The notes beneath the pieces are model-generated. The model ran no database searches. It saw only the letters and a list, made by a program, of their open reading frames with translations, and was not told the origin of the DNA. Shown here in pieces: positions 28,066 through 36,307 of a DNA stretch of 64,000 bases; position 1 is the first letter of the stretch, and every line of letters starts with the position of its first letter. The position numbers were made by a program, and so were the translations under genes. Location: the NCBI GenBank assembly GCA_003458705.1, contig QRVH01000003.1:1-64000 (forward strand). The letters run 5' to 3'. The DNA comes from Eubacterium sp. AF22-9. Its GTDB lineage: Bacteria; Bacillota; Clostridia; Lachnospirales; Lachnospiraceae.

Positions 28066-28649
28066 TTACGGTTCATCCGGGAGCTGTACTACCTCTACAA
28101 TTGCTTCAATTGTTTCAACCGGAGCATCACTCCATGGATATGCCGCATCATCACAGCCTGCCTGCTCAAGTAATTCTTTTGCATCAGGACCTAATAATTT
28201 CTGATATGCATCATACACAGATGCAAGCTTATTCGAAAATTCCACCTGTTCAGAGTTTCCTTTATCAGAAAACCATGATACTGTCTCTTTTTTAATCTCA
28301 TCTGTGGTCATACTGGTTCCACCCCCCAGTTAAGCAAATGTGCTGCAGTTTTAATAGAATTCATTCCATTTCCGGCTGTTCCTGGCTGAATATCCGAATC
28401 AATTTCATCTAATACACCTCTGAATTCTTTATATGACGGCTTCACATCCTGTAATTGATTTTGTTTCTTCGTCTCTGTTTGCTCCATATTATTATCTTCT
28501 GCTGTTGCCAGCTCACTATTATCTTCGCTCGTAACGACCTGCTCTGTACTGTTTCCAGTATTAGTCATAGTTTCGGTTTCCTGCTGCCCACATGCGGTCA
28601 ATGAACATACCATAACTACCATAATCATCAAAAATAACTTATTCTTCAT
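28066..28649 (-). pseudogene. Lipoprotein, split by a one-base change in a G tract
   Basis: The N-terminal frame has a lipoprotein signal (MKNKLFLMIMVVMVCSLTAC) and a Ser/Thr/Glu-rich linker, then a helical domain up to TAAHLLNWG. The frame ends with a stop at 28308, while an overlapping frame starting MTTDEIKKETVSWF continues the domain (YQKLLGPDAKELLEQAGCDD..) to 28066. Adding one G to the G6 run (CCCCCC at 28322-28327 on the plus strand) gives NWGGGTSMTTDEIKK and a single protein of about 194 residues. GGAG precedes the ATG at 28649. Function unknown. Confidence 0.7.
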
Positions 28650-28668
28650 AATTTTTTCTCCTGTCATT

Positions 28669-28758
28669 CTACATTATTATTCGTTCCATGATGTATAACT
28701 GCCCATCTTTATATTCTGCGGTAATGTCACCTCCCATTCTTTCAGTCTCTACTCTCAT
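28669..28758 (-). CDS. 29-residue small open frame with good ribosome site
   Basis: ATG at 28756-28758 is preceded by AGGAG at seven bases and encodes MRVETERMGGDITAEYKDGQ followed by LYIMERIIM. It sits between two genes on the same strand. The sequence looks like folded-protein sequence rather than noise, so it may be a genuine small protein or a remnant. Confidence 0.4.
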   Translation of the reverse strand: MRVETERMGGDITAEYKDGQLYIMERIIM

Positions 28759-28768
28759 GAAAACACTC

Positions 28769-29185
28769 CTAAAACATCTGTATAATTCTCGCAATCTCCA
28801 TAACTACAATCTTTAGCATCACTCCACCGGACATCACATAAAACCATATCTCACGCATATGCTGTGACTTTGCAATTGGTGTTGCTATTGCTGCAATAAT
28901 TATGATTGCAGCTCCGACACATCCAACGATGTTTGGAACGCTCACAAGTGAAAATATTCCAGGATTACAGCTTCCATCTATCGTATACTGAATTGTTTTA
29001 TCCAGTCCGTCTCTTGCAGCTGCAAAGCAGCATATAACAAGACTATATGCCAAAATAAACAGGCTCCTTCTGCCCCAGAAATTAATGTTGCTTCTGTTAC
29101 TGATTGAGTATCCAACAAACCCAACCAGCGATACAATCATAAGTGTAGTAACTGTTGTTACCATATTCCCAAAATAGAGTTTCAT
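28769..29185 (-). CDS. Four-helix membrane protein, unknown
   Basis: About 138 residues with four membrane segments (VTTLMIVSLVGFVGYSI, SLFILAYSLVICCFAAA, NIVGCVGAAIIIIAAIA, FYVMSGGVMLKIVVMEIA). GGGAGG precedes the ATG at 29183-29185. No family recognised. Confidence 0.6.
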   Translation of the reverse strand: MKLYFGNMVTTVTTLMIVSLVGFVGYSISNRSNINFWGRRSLFILAYSLVICCFAAARDGLDKTIQYTIDGSCNPGIFSLVSVPNIVGCVGAAIIIIAAIATPIAKSQHMREIWFYVMSGGVMLKIVVMEIARIIQMF

Positions 29186-29253
29186 TCTTATCTGACCTCC
29201 CATAATATAAATGACGCAGTGCAAAACTGTAATATTACAATCTGCACTGCGTC

Positions 29254-29430
29254 TTAGCGTCTGGCTTCCTTTACTATAAATTTTTCTGCATCAATCAGGC
29301 TTTCTTCTTTACACTTTGGACAAAACAAAGGAAAATTTGTTAATACCGTATCTTTCCTTAATTTTAATCTTGTTTTATTTCCACATTTGGGGCAAAGAAT
29401 CCATTCCTGATGCTCTGATTCATCGTTCAA
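29254..29430 (-). CDS. Cysteine-rich KTR domain protein
   Basis: A 58-residue protein with two zinc-type knuckles: WILCPKCGNKTRLKLRKDT and FPLFCPKCKEES, the hallmark of the Cys_rich_KTR family. Such genes travel with conjugative elements, often beside tetR genes, as here. It starts at TTG (29428-29430) behind AGGGTGAAG. Confidence 0.8.
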   Translation of the reverse strand: MNDESEHQEWILCPKCGNKTRLKLRKDTVLTNFPLFCPKCKEESLIDAEKFIVKEARR

Positions 29431-29444
29431 ATCACTTCACCCTT

Positions 29445-30059
29445 TCAACTTATCTGCATTTCCTGTAAAAAGTGATCCATATGCTCTTCCAGTAACTTTA
29501 TCACATAACTTTTGTCTTCTGCTCCATCATATATGCTGTAAAGCAAAAATACAGGTCCATAAAAATCAAGTGCTGTCTGTCTGGCTTTTTCTGCATCACC
29601 CAGCATTCCTGAAAACAAAGCTTCCATATAAGCTAATGGTCCGCTTGCAAGATAATTCTGATATAGCTGTGCCATCTGTGGCTCTCTGTACTGTTCCAAT
29701 GTCAGCATCTTACGAAAACAGCTTGAAAACTCTTCCTCTGTCCAATGAAGGAACTGCACCTTTGTGAACTGCTTAATCTTATCAAATGCCGTTTCTTTAT
29801 ACTCAGCTGTAACCTTTTCCAAATCACCCTCCGGCATTTCATACAGCTTTACTCTCTCAATATCCAATTCATTCATTTTGTCAATAATACTATCCAATAT
29901 CTCCTGCTTGCTTTTATAATGCTTATATAATGCAGCCTTTGTTACTCCAAGTTTTGAAGCAATATCATTCATGGATGTTCCCATATATCCACTCTGTGCA
30001 AATAACTTCAAAGCTTCTTCCAATATTTTTTCCTTTGTGTTCTTTTCCTTGCTTTCCAT
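29445..30059 (-). CDS. TetR/AcrR family regulator
   Basis: A 204-residue regulator. The N-terminal helix-turn-helix is KILEEALKLFAQSGYMGTSM and NDIASKLGVTKAALYKHYKS. The C-terminal ligand domain is divergent. GGAGA lies before the ATG. No clear target operon; downstream are only the Cys-rich KTR and membrane genes. Confidence 0.9.
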   Translation of the reverse strand: MESKEKNTKEKILEEALKLFAQSGYMGTSMNDIASKLGVTKAALYKHYKSKQEILDSIIDKMNELDIERVKLYEMPEGDLEKVTAEYKETAFDKIKQFTKVQFLHWTEEEFSSCFRKMLTLEQYREPQMAQLYQNYLASGPLAYMEALFSGMLGDAEKARQTALDFYGPVFLLYSIYDGAEDKSYVIKLLEEHMDHFLQEMQIS

Positions 30060-30068
30060 GTCTATCTC

Positions 30069-30392
30069 CTAATTTAAATCTGTCATCAAGTTACCTTTTA
30101 CCTGCTCTGTTACTGCCCCGGCTGCAAGTACTCCAGTTCTTCCTGCAATGTGAAGATTGGTGTTCTTGGTCTTGATTGAAGTATTGGATTCTCTATAGTT
30201 TCGCTTGAATCTTGATAGTCCCTTATTCTTCGGCTCTGACTGATGAATGGTGCTTTTTGTTTTTGTCCCTCGCTCCACCATATAGATATTATTCCCCTTG
30301 ATAGAAGCCTTCTTCGGTTCGTGTGTGTGGATCTCGGCTTTCTGCTTGGTATGGATTACCATCGGTTTGTCATCGACCTTCTTGATTTTCAA
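30069..30392 (-). pseudogene. Truncated conjugative-element protein (N-terminal part)
   Basis: The frame starts at TTG (30390-30392) behind GGAGGTGA and reads LKIKKVDDKPMVIHTKQKAE..HEPKKASIKGNNIY..IKTKNTNLHIAGRTGVLA. This is the typical N-terminus of a large protein of Tn1549-like conjugative elements. It ends after 107 residues (VKGNLMTDLN) where relatives continue for hundreds, so it is a remnant. An imperfect hairpin (AGCCGTTAAGGAG/CTCCCTAGCGGCT, 30427-30460) precedes it. Confidence 0.65.
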
Positions 30393-30472
30393 TTTTCTCA
30401 CCTCCTTCTTTGTGAAATAAAATAAGCCGCTAGGGAGCAAATCACTCCTTAACGGCTATGTAAAATCATCCA

Positions 30473-30502
30473 ATATTCAATTTTAAAAGCTCCGTAGAAC
30501 TG
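30473..30502. repeat. 30-bp direct repeat, copy A
   Basis: A stretch beginning ATATTCAATTTTAAAAGC and ending CGTAGAACTG is repeated without mismatch at 33319-33348, in the same orientation and about 2.85 kb away. It lies between the truncated conjugative gene and the EFR1 ferredoxin gene. Confidence 0.95.
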
Positions 30503-30532
30503 CAATTTTCCATTTCATTATATATGGATTAT

Positions 30533-31273
30533 TTATAAATACAACTCATTTTCCTTTCTCAGCGAACAAGCCTTTTTAAGGGCAAGTCCCACAATACCAA
30601 CCATTACCCCGGATACTTTTCTCGCATTATGCGGGCACTGGCTGACACAACGCATACAGGAAATGCAGCTCTTTGAATCAGCCTTAAAGCTGTGCTGGTC
30701 AATCGCTTTTACAGGACAGCTTTCTGCACACAGCCCACACTTAACGCAATCTGCTGTAACTTTAGGAACAAGACCTGCACCGCCACCTTTTTTATAAGGA
30801 CGATTACCGGGAACAGAGGTAACAGTTCCTTCTTTAACTGAGATTTGTTCTGCAAAGGTTTCAAGCTGTTTTTCATCATCTGCATCCGGTCTACCTGCGG
30901 CATACTGATGCATAATTGAATGTTCCGCTACGGCTGCAACTGCAGCAATAACATCAAATCCGCATTCTTTTGCAACATCCTCCATCTGGACAAGGGTATC
31001 TTCATAGGCTCTGTTGCCATACACACAAACTATGGTGCACTTTGCCCCGTTTCCGGATATTTTCTTAAATCTCTCAATTGCTACTTCCGGAGCAAGACCT
31101 CCATACGAAGGCATAGCTATTAAGGCTCTATCATCAGAATTGAACTGACACTCTGAAAAATCTTTATCAGCTTTTGTAAGGTCAATACATTCCACACCAT
31201 TCCAATTTTTCGTTAAGATATCTGCAACTTTGGCAGTGCCTCCTGTGGGACTGAAAACAATCTTTACATTCAT
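30533..31273 (-). CDS. EFR1-type flavodoxin/ferredoxin fusion protein
   Basis: About 246 residues. The N-terminal flavodoxin-like part (VKIVFSPTGGTAKVAD) would bind FMN. The C-terminal part has two 4Fe-4S motifs: CVKCGLCAESCP and CISCMRCVSQCP. These EFR1 proteins shuttle electrons in anaerobes. AAAGGAAA precedes the ATG at 31271-31273. It lies directly after an Rrf2-type regulator gene that probably controls it. Confidence 0.88.
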   Translation of the reverse strand: MNVKIVFSPTGGTAKVADILTKNWNGVECIDLTKADKDFSECQFNSDDRALIAMPSYGGLAPEVAIERFKKISGNGAKCTIVCVYGNRAYEDTLVQMEDVAKECGFDVIAAVAAVAEHSIMHQYAAGRPDADDEKQLETFAEQISVKEGTVTSVPGNRPYKKGGGAGLVPKVTADCVKCGLCAESCPVKAIDQHSFKADSKSCISCMRCVSQCPHNARKVSGVMVGIVGLALKKACSLRKENELYL

Positions 31274-31291
31274 AATAACATTTCCTTTCAT

Positions 31292-31717
31292 CTATATGGA
31301 TTTTTGTTCACGCATAAGAATCGCATCGATACAATCTCCCAGTGTTTGCTCCTGCATTTTCATTGCCATCTCCTGCTCCAAGGTTTTGAACATATCTCCA
31401 AGAACCTGCTGGATATGCCTTCCGACAATACACTGGTCATTTGGATTCTGGTGAATGTCAAACAATGTCAAGTTCTGTTCACAGACCTCTTGGTAAATTT
31501 GAAGAAGCGATAACGTATCCGCATCCGAATTCATCCGAAAACCTCGGATTCCTCTGTGAGCAGATATGATTCCGGCATTTCTAAGAGAAGTCAGAATTTT
31601 ACGAACGTAACTTGGATTCACTCCTGCGCTAGCTGCAATCTGTTCAGATGTTAGTGGAATATCCGATTTTGCTATCAATATTAAAGAATGAACAGCAACC
31701 GAAAATCTTGTATCCAT
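31292..31717 (-). CDS. Rrf2 family regulator
   Basis: A 141-residue winged-helix protein (MDTRFSVAVHSLILIAKSD, LTSEQIAASAGVNPSYVRKI, RGIRGFRMNSD). Its cysteines (VCEQN, QCIVG, DCID) do not have the close spacing of the Fe-S-binding IscR/NsrR types, so it is more likely a YwnA-like member sensing redox or small molecules. A perfect inverted repeat lies just upstream, and the EFR1 gene just downstream. Confidence 0.9.
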   Translation of the reverse strand: MDTRFSVAVHSLILIAKSDIPLTSEQIAASAGVNPSYVRKILTSLRNAGIISAHRGIRGFRMNSDADTLSLLQIYQEVCEQNLTLFDIHQNPNDQCIVGRHIQQVLGDMFKTLEQEMAMKMQEQTLGDCIDAILMREQKSI

Positions 31718-31732
31718 TTGCTTTTCTCCTAA

Positions 31733-31763
31733 AAAATAAGTATCACTTACTGATACTTATTTT
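31733..31763. promoter_or_regulatory. Operator-like perfect inverted repeat before the Rrf2 gene
   Basis: AAAATAAGTATCA (31733-31745) and TGATACTTATTTT (31751-31763) are exact inverted copies around CTTAC. It is 16 bases upstream of the Rrf2 start and overlaps likely promoter DNA. It is very probably the autoregulatory operator. Confidence 0.75.
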
Positions 31764-31814
31764 ACACATTTTCATTTGTTTTGTCGACCCATAGATGTCG
31801 AATCTTTATCTCCA

Positions 31815-31886
31815 TCATTTGTGCCTAAACAGAGAATGCCCATAAATAACGACCACTATTATCACAACTATCTCAGCAAACTTCAA
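31815..31886 (-). CDS. Possible 23-residue membrane peptide
   Basis: A TTG-start frame reads MKFAEIVVIIVVV then IYGHSLFRHK: one hydrophobic segment with charged ends. No strong ribosome site (GAAGAG only). It might be a small membrane peptide or the tail of a lost gene. Confidence 0.2.
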   Translation of the reverse strand: MKFAEIVVIIVVVIYGHSLFRHK

Positions 31887-31925
31887 AGTTTACTCTTCGT
31901 ACCAATCTCTCCACAAAACTGAGAG

Positions 31926-32444
31926 TTATAGTGCTATCTTTTTCCATTTTCTAATCTTAGTTCTAAAGGTTCCGAATGGTGCAACCGTGTTAACATGTAT
32001 AAACTTGTATACTTCCCAGACCGCTGTCTTAGTTGCTTCGTCAGCCCATTTTCTCATATGTGGTTTAAATAATTCTTCCTCACTTAGCAAATCGATCATT
32101 GCATAAATAGAATTAATATTATCATTCAACATATCTTTCAACTCCTGCAGTGACAGATACGCATATGTATCTGTGAACCATTGATATAATTCACCAAGCT
32201 GATTCCATTTAAAATCATCTGAAGGAGTTTTGACATGAAGACCTTTTCTTTCATCTGCTTCCCATTTAAGGACGAGCGTTGTCCATCCAACTTGGTAAGC
32301 GAGATTTTCTGCCGGAGTTCGATCAACTTCATCAACCCTCTTATCCTTTAAAGATTCTGGAATATCATTAAATTCAAAAATATACTTTGCAAAGCTTTTA
32401 TTTATCTCTTTTTTAAGTTCGTCTTTATTCTCGTATGTTCTCAA
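31926..32444 (-). CDS. ClbS/DfsB family four-helix protein
   Basis: A 172-residue DinB-like four-helix-bundle protein of the ClbS/DfsB (DUF1706) family: MRTYENKDELKKEINKSF, NLAYQVGWTTLVLKWE, GLHVKTPSDDFKWNQLGELY and NTVAPFGTFRTKIRKWKK at the end. ClbS protects against colibactin; most members have unknown roles. Confidence 0.85.
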   Translation of the reverse strand: MRTYENKDELKKEINKSFAKYIFEFNDIPESLKDKRVDEVDRTPAENLAYQVGWTTLVLKWEADERKGLHVKTPSDDFKWNQLGELYQWFTDTYAYLSLQELKDMLNDNINSIYAMIDLLSEEELFKPHMRKWADEATKTAVWEVYKFIHVNTVAPFGTFRTKIRKWKKIAL

Positions 32445-32475
32445 TAGTCTATTTCTCCAAACTTCGATTTTATTA

Positions 32476-32706
32476 TCAGATTTTTCGTAGTTTTCTTTTA
32501 TTTAACTTTTCAAGTTCCTCAAGACTATATCTTCTCAAATAATCTTTGCATTTTATCCCCATTCTAAATGCATCCATACATAGGAAGTCATCAAATCTGA
32601 CTCCATGTTCCTTATCATTCAGATCTTCTACACTACGAAGCTTTATGCCTTGCTCTTCACAAATCTGATATAATTCCTGCAGCGTTGCCTGCCCCATAGA
32701 CAGCAT
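32476..32706 (-). CDS. Conserved small protein next to peptide deformylase
   Basis: A 76-residue protein (QATLQELYQICEEQGIKLRS, DLNDKEHGVRFDDFLCMDAF). It starts directly after the deformylase stop, so it is co-translated. I know the same pair from other Clostridia by pattern but no function. Confidence 0.6.
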   Translation of the reverse strand: MLSMGQATLQELYQICEEQGIKLRSVEDLNDKEHGVRFDDFLCMDAFRMGIKCKDYLRRYSLEELEKLNKRKLRKI

Positions 32707-32707
32707 T

Positions 32708-33118
32708 TTATATCACAATACCATTACAATGATCAATCTCATGCTGAATTATCTGTGCCGTCCAGCCGGAATATTTCCCATGCTGCTTTTTAAAGCTCTG
32801 GTCAAGGTAATCCACCTCAATCTCCTGATATCTTTTGCATGGACGGACACCTTCCAATGAAAGACATCCTTCCTCTGTCTGATATGCTCCTGACTTCTTT
32901 GTAATCACTGGATTAATCATTGCAAACTGAAATGGTCCTGCTGCCACAACAATAATATTCTTCTTAACACCTATCATATTTGCAGCCATTCCAACACAAT
33001 GGTCAAGATTGGCTCGCAGTGTGTCTAGCAAATCTGTTACCACCTGCTTATCTACTTCTGTCGCATCCACCGATTTCTGTGCAAGAAATAATGGATCTTT
33101 TACTATTTTCTTTACCAT
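32708..33118 (-). CDS. def: Peptide deformylase (short anaerobe type)
   Basis: A 136-residue deformylase with all three motifs: GMAANMIG, EGCLSLEGV and IIQHEIDHCNG. It removes the formyl group from nascent proteins. The ATG (33116-33118) overlaps the stop of the preceding ArsC-like frame (TAATG). It is a short form common in Clostridia, probably a second copy besides the usual def-fmt pair. Confidence 0.9.
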   Translation of the reverse strand: MVKKIVKDPLFLAQKSVDATEVDKQVVTDLLDTLRANLDHCVGMAANMIGVKKNIIVVAAGPFQFAMINPVITKKSGAYQTEEGCLSLEGVRPCKRYQEIEVDYLDQSFKKQHGKYSGWTAQIIQHEIDHCNGIVI

Positions 33119-33294
33119 TAGTTCCATCCTTTCCAAACATCCGGCTGATATCCAAGTGTAGACTGCTTTCCGTTTCTTACTACAGGAGTTTTGATTACCT
33201 GTGGATTCTCAAGCACCTTTTCCAGCTTGTCCTCATCAGCAGTATATTTAATGAGTACAAGCAGGTCTTTATCTTTTCCATCCCAGTTAACCAT
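33118..33294 (-). pseudogene. C-terminal remnant of an ArsC/Spx-like thioredoxin-fold protein
   Basis: Reads MVNWDGKDKDLLVLIKYTAD, then KLEKVLENPQVIKTPVVRNG and GYQPDVWKGWN. VIKTPVVRNGK is the conserved cis-Pro region of the ArsC family. The N-terminal half with the catalytic cysteine is missing; the frame runs upstream into the 30-bp direct repeat. Translationally linked to def. Confidence 0.7.
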
Positions 33295-33318
33295 ATTTTC
33301 TAATCCACCATTTGCCTG

Positions 33319-33348
33319 ATATTCAATTTTAAAAGCTCCGTAGAACTG
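33319..33348. repeat. 30-bp direct repeat, copy B
   Basis: Identical to 30473-30502. It interrupts the ArsC-like frame, so the repeat marks a recombination junction. Confidence 0.95.
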
Positions 33349-33363
33349 GTATTTGTCTTTATC

Positions 33364-34347
33364 TTATTTATCAAAATACTTATCACAGTATTCAAGTGAT
33401 AGATTGATAAACTCCTGCAATTTATCAATATCATTATACATTCCATGGTTCGATTTTGGAAATTCAACATAATCGTATGGCACACAATTCTCTTTCAATG
33501 CATCTATTAAAGGGTATTTAAGCTGAGTCGGCACACAATGGTCGATTAGTCCATACCCCATCAAGGTCGGCACCGAGTTTGCATCCACCAAATATGTAGG
33601 CGAAACAGAGTAAATATACGGAAGATACTCTTTTGATGCCATCATTTCATCTGTAATTCTAACCCCTGTCATCATGGTTGCAAAATCCGCATCTGTGGTT
33701 ATATGGTCTATCGATTTCAGCAAACTCCAATCGGATGGCTCAAATGAAGCAGGCCCTGCGAGTTGAAAGACAAACTTTACTGGGATTGCAGAAATGTCAG
33801 CATTTTTATATGCATAGTTCATCGCAAGTGTTCCACCTGCTGACACCCCACAGGTAGCCATTTGTGTTAAATCAATTCCAAGCTGCGATGCCTGCTCCTT
33901 GATTGCGGCAACACAACTTAGAATTTCTTCATTCATTAACTCAAGACTAGCGTTGAGTAATTCTTCTTCACTTTTTTTCTTCTTTGATTGCAATGTATAA
34001 TCAACCGTTGCTGTTACGTATCCTTTTGACGTATAATATTTGCACCACGCATCGCCATCTTCTTTGCTCCCGGAATTAAAACTTCCTCCATGTATATAAA
34101 GAATCAGGCATTTTGACTCTGGCGTATCAAGATTTTTCGGCACATACAAATCATATTTGTGGTCGCTCGGATTTTCATAATCAAGATTTTCATACACACA
34201 TCCTACTGTATCATTCCATTCAACCTGGATAAGCTTCATCGGTAAAGACCCAAGATGTCGAATGTTGATGAGCATACCCACAATAAAGGATACAACAAAC
34301 AGAAAAATCAACATACCTATTTTACGATTTTTATTTGTACTGAACAT
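33364..34347 (-). CDS. Membrane-anchored or exported alpha/beta hydrolase
   Basis: About 327 residues. An N-terminal membrane segment (GMLIFLFVVSFIVGMLI) is followed by an esterase/lipase fold: oxyanion motif LYIHGGSFNSGS, nucleophile elbow CGVSAGGT, acid region GYGLIDHCVP and histidine in KSNHGMYND. Similar to BD-FAE/acetyl esterase types. AAGGAG precedes the ATG at 34345-34347. A 38-residue membrane peptide gene lies just upstream. Confidence 0.85.
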   Translation of the reverse strand: MFSTNKNRKIGMLIFLFVVSFIVGMLINIRHLGSLPMKLIQVEWNDTVGCVYENLDYENPSDHKYDLYVPKNLDTPESKCLILYIHGGSFNSGSKEDGDAWCKYYTSKGYVTATVDYTLQSKKKKSEEELLNASLELMNEEILSCVAAIKEQASQLGIDLTQMATCGVSAGGTLAMNYAYKNADISAIPVKFVFQLAGPASFEPSDWSLLKSIDHITTDADFATMMTGVRITDEMMASKEYLPYIYSVSPTYLVDANSVPTLMGYGLIDHCVPTQLKYPLIDALKENCVPYDYVEFPKSNHGMYNDIDKLQEFINLSLEYCDKYFDK

Positions 34348-34358
34348 GACATTTCTCC

Positions 34359-34475
34359 TTATATGATGTGGTCTAAAACAAGTTTTCCAGTAATACCACC
34401 AAGTATTACACCGGCGATAATAACTGCACAACTAAGGAGAACCCATGCTAAAATTTGTTTCTGTTTTGTATTCAT
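34359..34475 (-). CDS. 38-residue single-pass membrane protein
   Basis: ATG at 34473-34475 behind GAGGAG encodes MNTKQKQILAWVLLSCAV then IIAGVILGGITGKLVL and ends DHII. Its stop lies within the ribosome site of the hydrolase gene, so the two are one transcript and probably coupled. Function unknown. Confidence 0.6.
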   Translation of the reverse strand: MNTKQKQILAWVLLSCAVIIAGVILGGITGKLVLDHII

Positions 34476-34581
34476 ACTTATTTATCTCCTCAATTTCAGA
34501 TTGTCATTTCTGCAATACTATCACTTAATTGTCATCAAGCTTCTTTGACAAATTCCGATTTGCAAAACACATTCTTTTTTA

Positions 34582-34616
34582 CATAGGCACAGTATACCAC
34601 ATTTTCTGTGCCTATG
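34582..34616. terminator. Hairpin after the VirD4 fragment
   Basis: CATAGGCACAG (34582-34592) pairs exactly with CTGTGCCTATG (34606-34616). There is no good T tract on the minus strand, so it may be a terminator or another palindromic site. Confidence 0.5.
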
Positions 34617-34625
34617 CGATATCAT

Positions 34626-35285
34626 CTAATGCTTATTCCTATATGAACTCATCTTCTCTACAGTGACCTCCGGATAAAAGTAAGTAAGAATCGTTGCTTT
34701 CGGAACTCCTGCGGCAAGTGCTTTTTTCACCTCTTCTTTCTGCTCCGGTGTATATGACCAATGCAGCATTCTGTTTGTGATGGTATCCTCCCACTTAGGC
34801 TTTTCCCTCTCAGGATTCCTTACAGGCTTAGCTCCAGTACTTCCATTAGACGCATTGGCACTGTCTGCAGCATCAGACTTCTGAGATTCATCAACATACT
34901 CAAGCTCATTTGCCTGCCCCCTGTCAATCTTTGCTTTCTGCTCTGCTTCATCGGGTGTAAACAGTTCTCTTCCTAATACATCATAGTTTCTTGAAGAGCT
35001 TCCCTGTCTGCCCTTTGTCTCTCCGCTTGACTTCTTATCAATCGTCCCTTTGCCCAAAAGCTCCGAGACATACTTGTGTGTACTCTGCTCGTTGCCACCA
35101 AGATAGATGAACGTATCGCAGTTGCCGGGAATTGTCTCCCAAGTATCTTTGAAAAGTGCCTTTAACTGGGCAAAGTTCTGAATGATGATAATACTTGAAA
35201 TCTCACGGCTTCGCATTGTCGATAACAGCGAACAGAAGTCATCGGGCAATGCGACATTCGCAAATTCGTCTAACATAAATGTCAC
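34626..35285 (-). pseudogene. VirD4/TraG-type conjugative coupling protein, C-terminal fragment
   Basis: Reads MTFMLDEFANVALPDDFCSL with Walker B LDEF, then STMRSREISSIIIIQN, YLGGNEQSTHKYVSELLGKG and GRQGSSSRNYDVLGRELFTPDE, as in Tn1549-like coupling proteins. The N-terminal Walker A half is missing; the frame just upstream has a stop. After TPDE the usual continuation is absent and a different segment (AEQKAKIDRGQANELEY...) follows, suggesting an internal deletion. Not functional in transfer. Confidence 0.75.
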
Positions 35286-35331
35286 ATGGATGGCTTACAT
35301 CTTTCTTCCTTCTGCTTCTATTCGTTTTTAT

Positions 35332-36118
35332 TTATCTGTGACATCGAAACTCGTAATAGTCTGTGCCGCCTGTCGTGTAAACTCCATCATAACTGATGTA
35401 GAATACCGGATCTGTTTCCAAAAGTAACATACTTGCAATATATTCTGCGATTGCATCCTCAGAGGATAACCGCTGTCCATCAATGGTACTTGCTTTGTTG
35501 AGGTCTGTCTCTACAAACACACTATAATAAGAGCCTTCCATACCATCGTAAGGATAATACTCATTGCACTCTTCCTGCGTGATACTGCCATAATTCAAAT
35601 GGTTCTGTAAATTCTGCTGTGGTAATCATCCCTCCTGCCTGACACTTTGCTGTTGCAAGTGACACGACATTCTGTGGACTGTATGCCACGGATACAGGCT
35701 GTGGATTGCTCACATTGTCTTTCGTACTGTCTGTAGTCTGACCACCATTACCTGCATTACTCTGATTTCCACCAGCTTCCTTATTACCACTTGCAGGAGC
35801 TTTCTTTTCCGGCTCATCATTCTGCTCTGACTTTTCTTCCTGCTTTGAAGCAGTTTCATTATCAGCGGACCGGTTATCTGCCTTATCAGTCTTCTCTTCT
35901 GAATCTTTAGCATCGGCAATATCTTTGTCTGTCTCTTCACTTCCAGCTTCGGTTGTGACCTCTGTGACAGCTTCCGTTGCTATTTCTGCTTCCTCAGTTG
36001 GCTTTACGCTTTCCGTCTGTTTCTCTGTCTGATTATCAGCCTTTTCCTTACCACCATTACAGGCAGCCATTGAAAAGACCAGTACTGCGGATAATAAGAT
36101 AATACTTATCTTCTTCAT
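35332..36118 (-). pseudogene. Conjugative-element lipoprotein, frameshifted
   Basis: Starts MKKISIILLSAVLVFSMAAC (lipobox SMAAC), followed by a long acidic Thr/Glu/Lys linker. The C-terminal domain reads ..CQAGGMITTAE, then the frame is lost near 35609-35616; the next frame continues NLQNHLNYGSITQEECNEYY..GMEGSYYSVFVETDLNKA..YYEFRCHR. Together they match a domain seen in cargo lipoproteins of Clostridia conjugative elements. Function unknown. Confidence 0.65.
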
Positions 36119-36241
36119 AGTAATCACCCATCCCTTCTCCGCAAGAGTGACGGGCTTTGTGTTCCGTGCCATCCACCCTTGCGGTGAACTATTTATCTGT
36201 AATGCACGGGACACATAGGACTGTCCCGTATTCTGTGCATC

Positions 36242-36279
36242 GTGAACTACCACTAAGCTAAAGCTTACTGGTAGTTCAC
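36242..36279. repeat. Near-perfect 38-bp palindrome
   Basis: GTGAACTACCA (36242-36252) and TGGTAGTTCAC (36269-36279), with inner CTAAGCTAAAGCTTA also self-complementary. It is at the boundary between the conjugative debris and the regulator remnant, so it could be a terminator or an element boundary. Confidence 0.7.
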
Positions 36280-36307
36280 CATTGTTGATGGCTTAAATGC
36301 AAGATAT

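Noticed and set aside
27435..28323. ATACTGGTTCCACC at 27435-27448 and 28310-28323 as target-site duplication of the IS200 relic
   Set aside because: IS200 elements do not duplicate their target, and the copies do not sit at the element edges; it may be chance or a small rearrangement.
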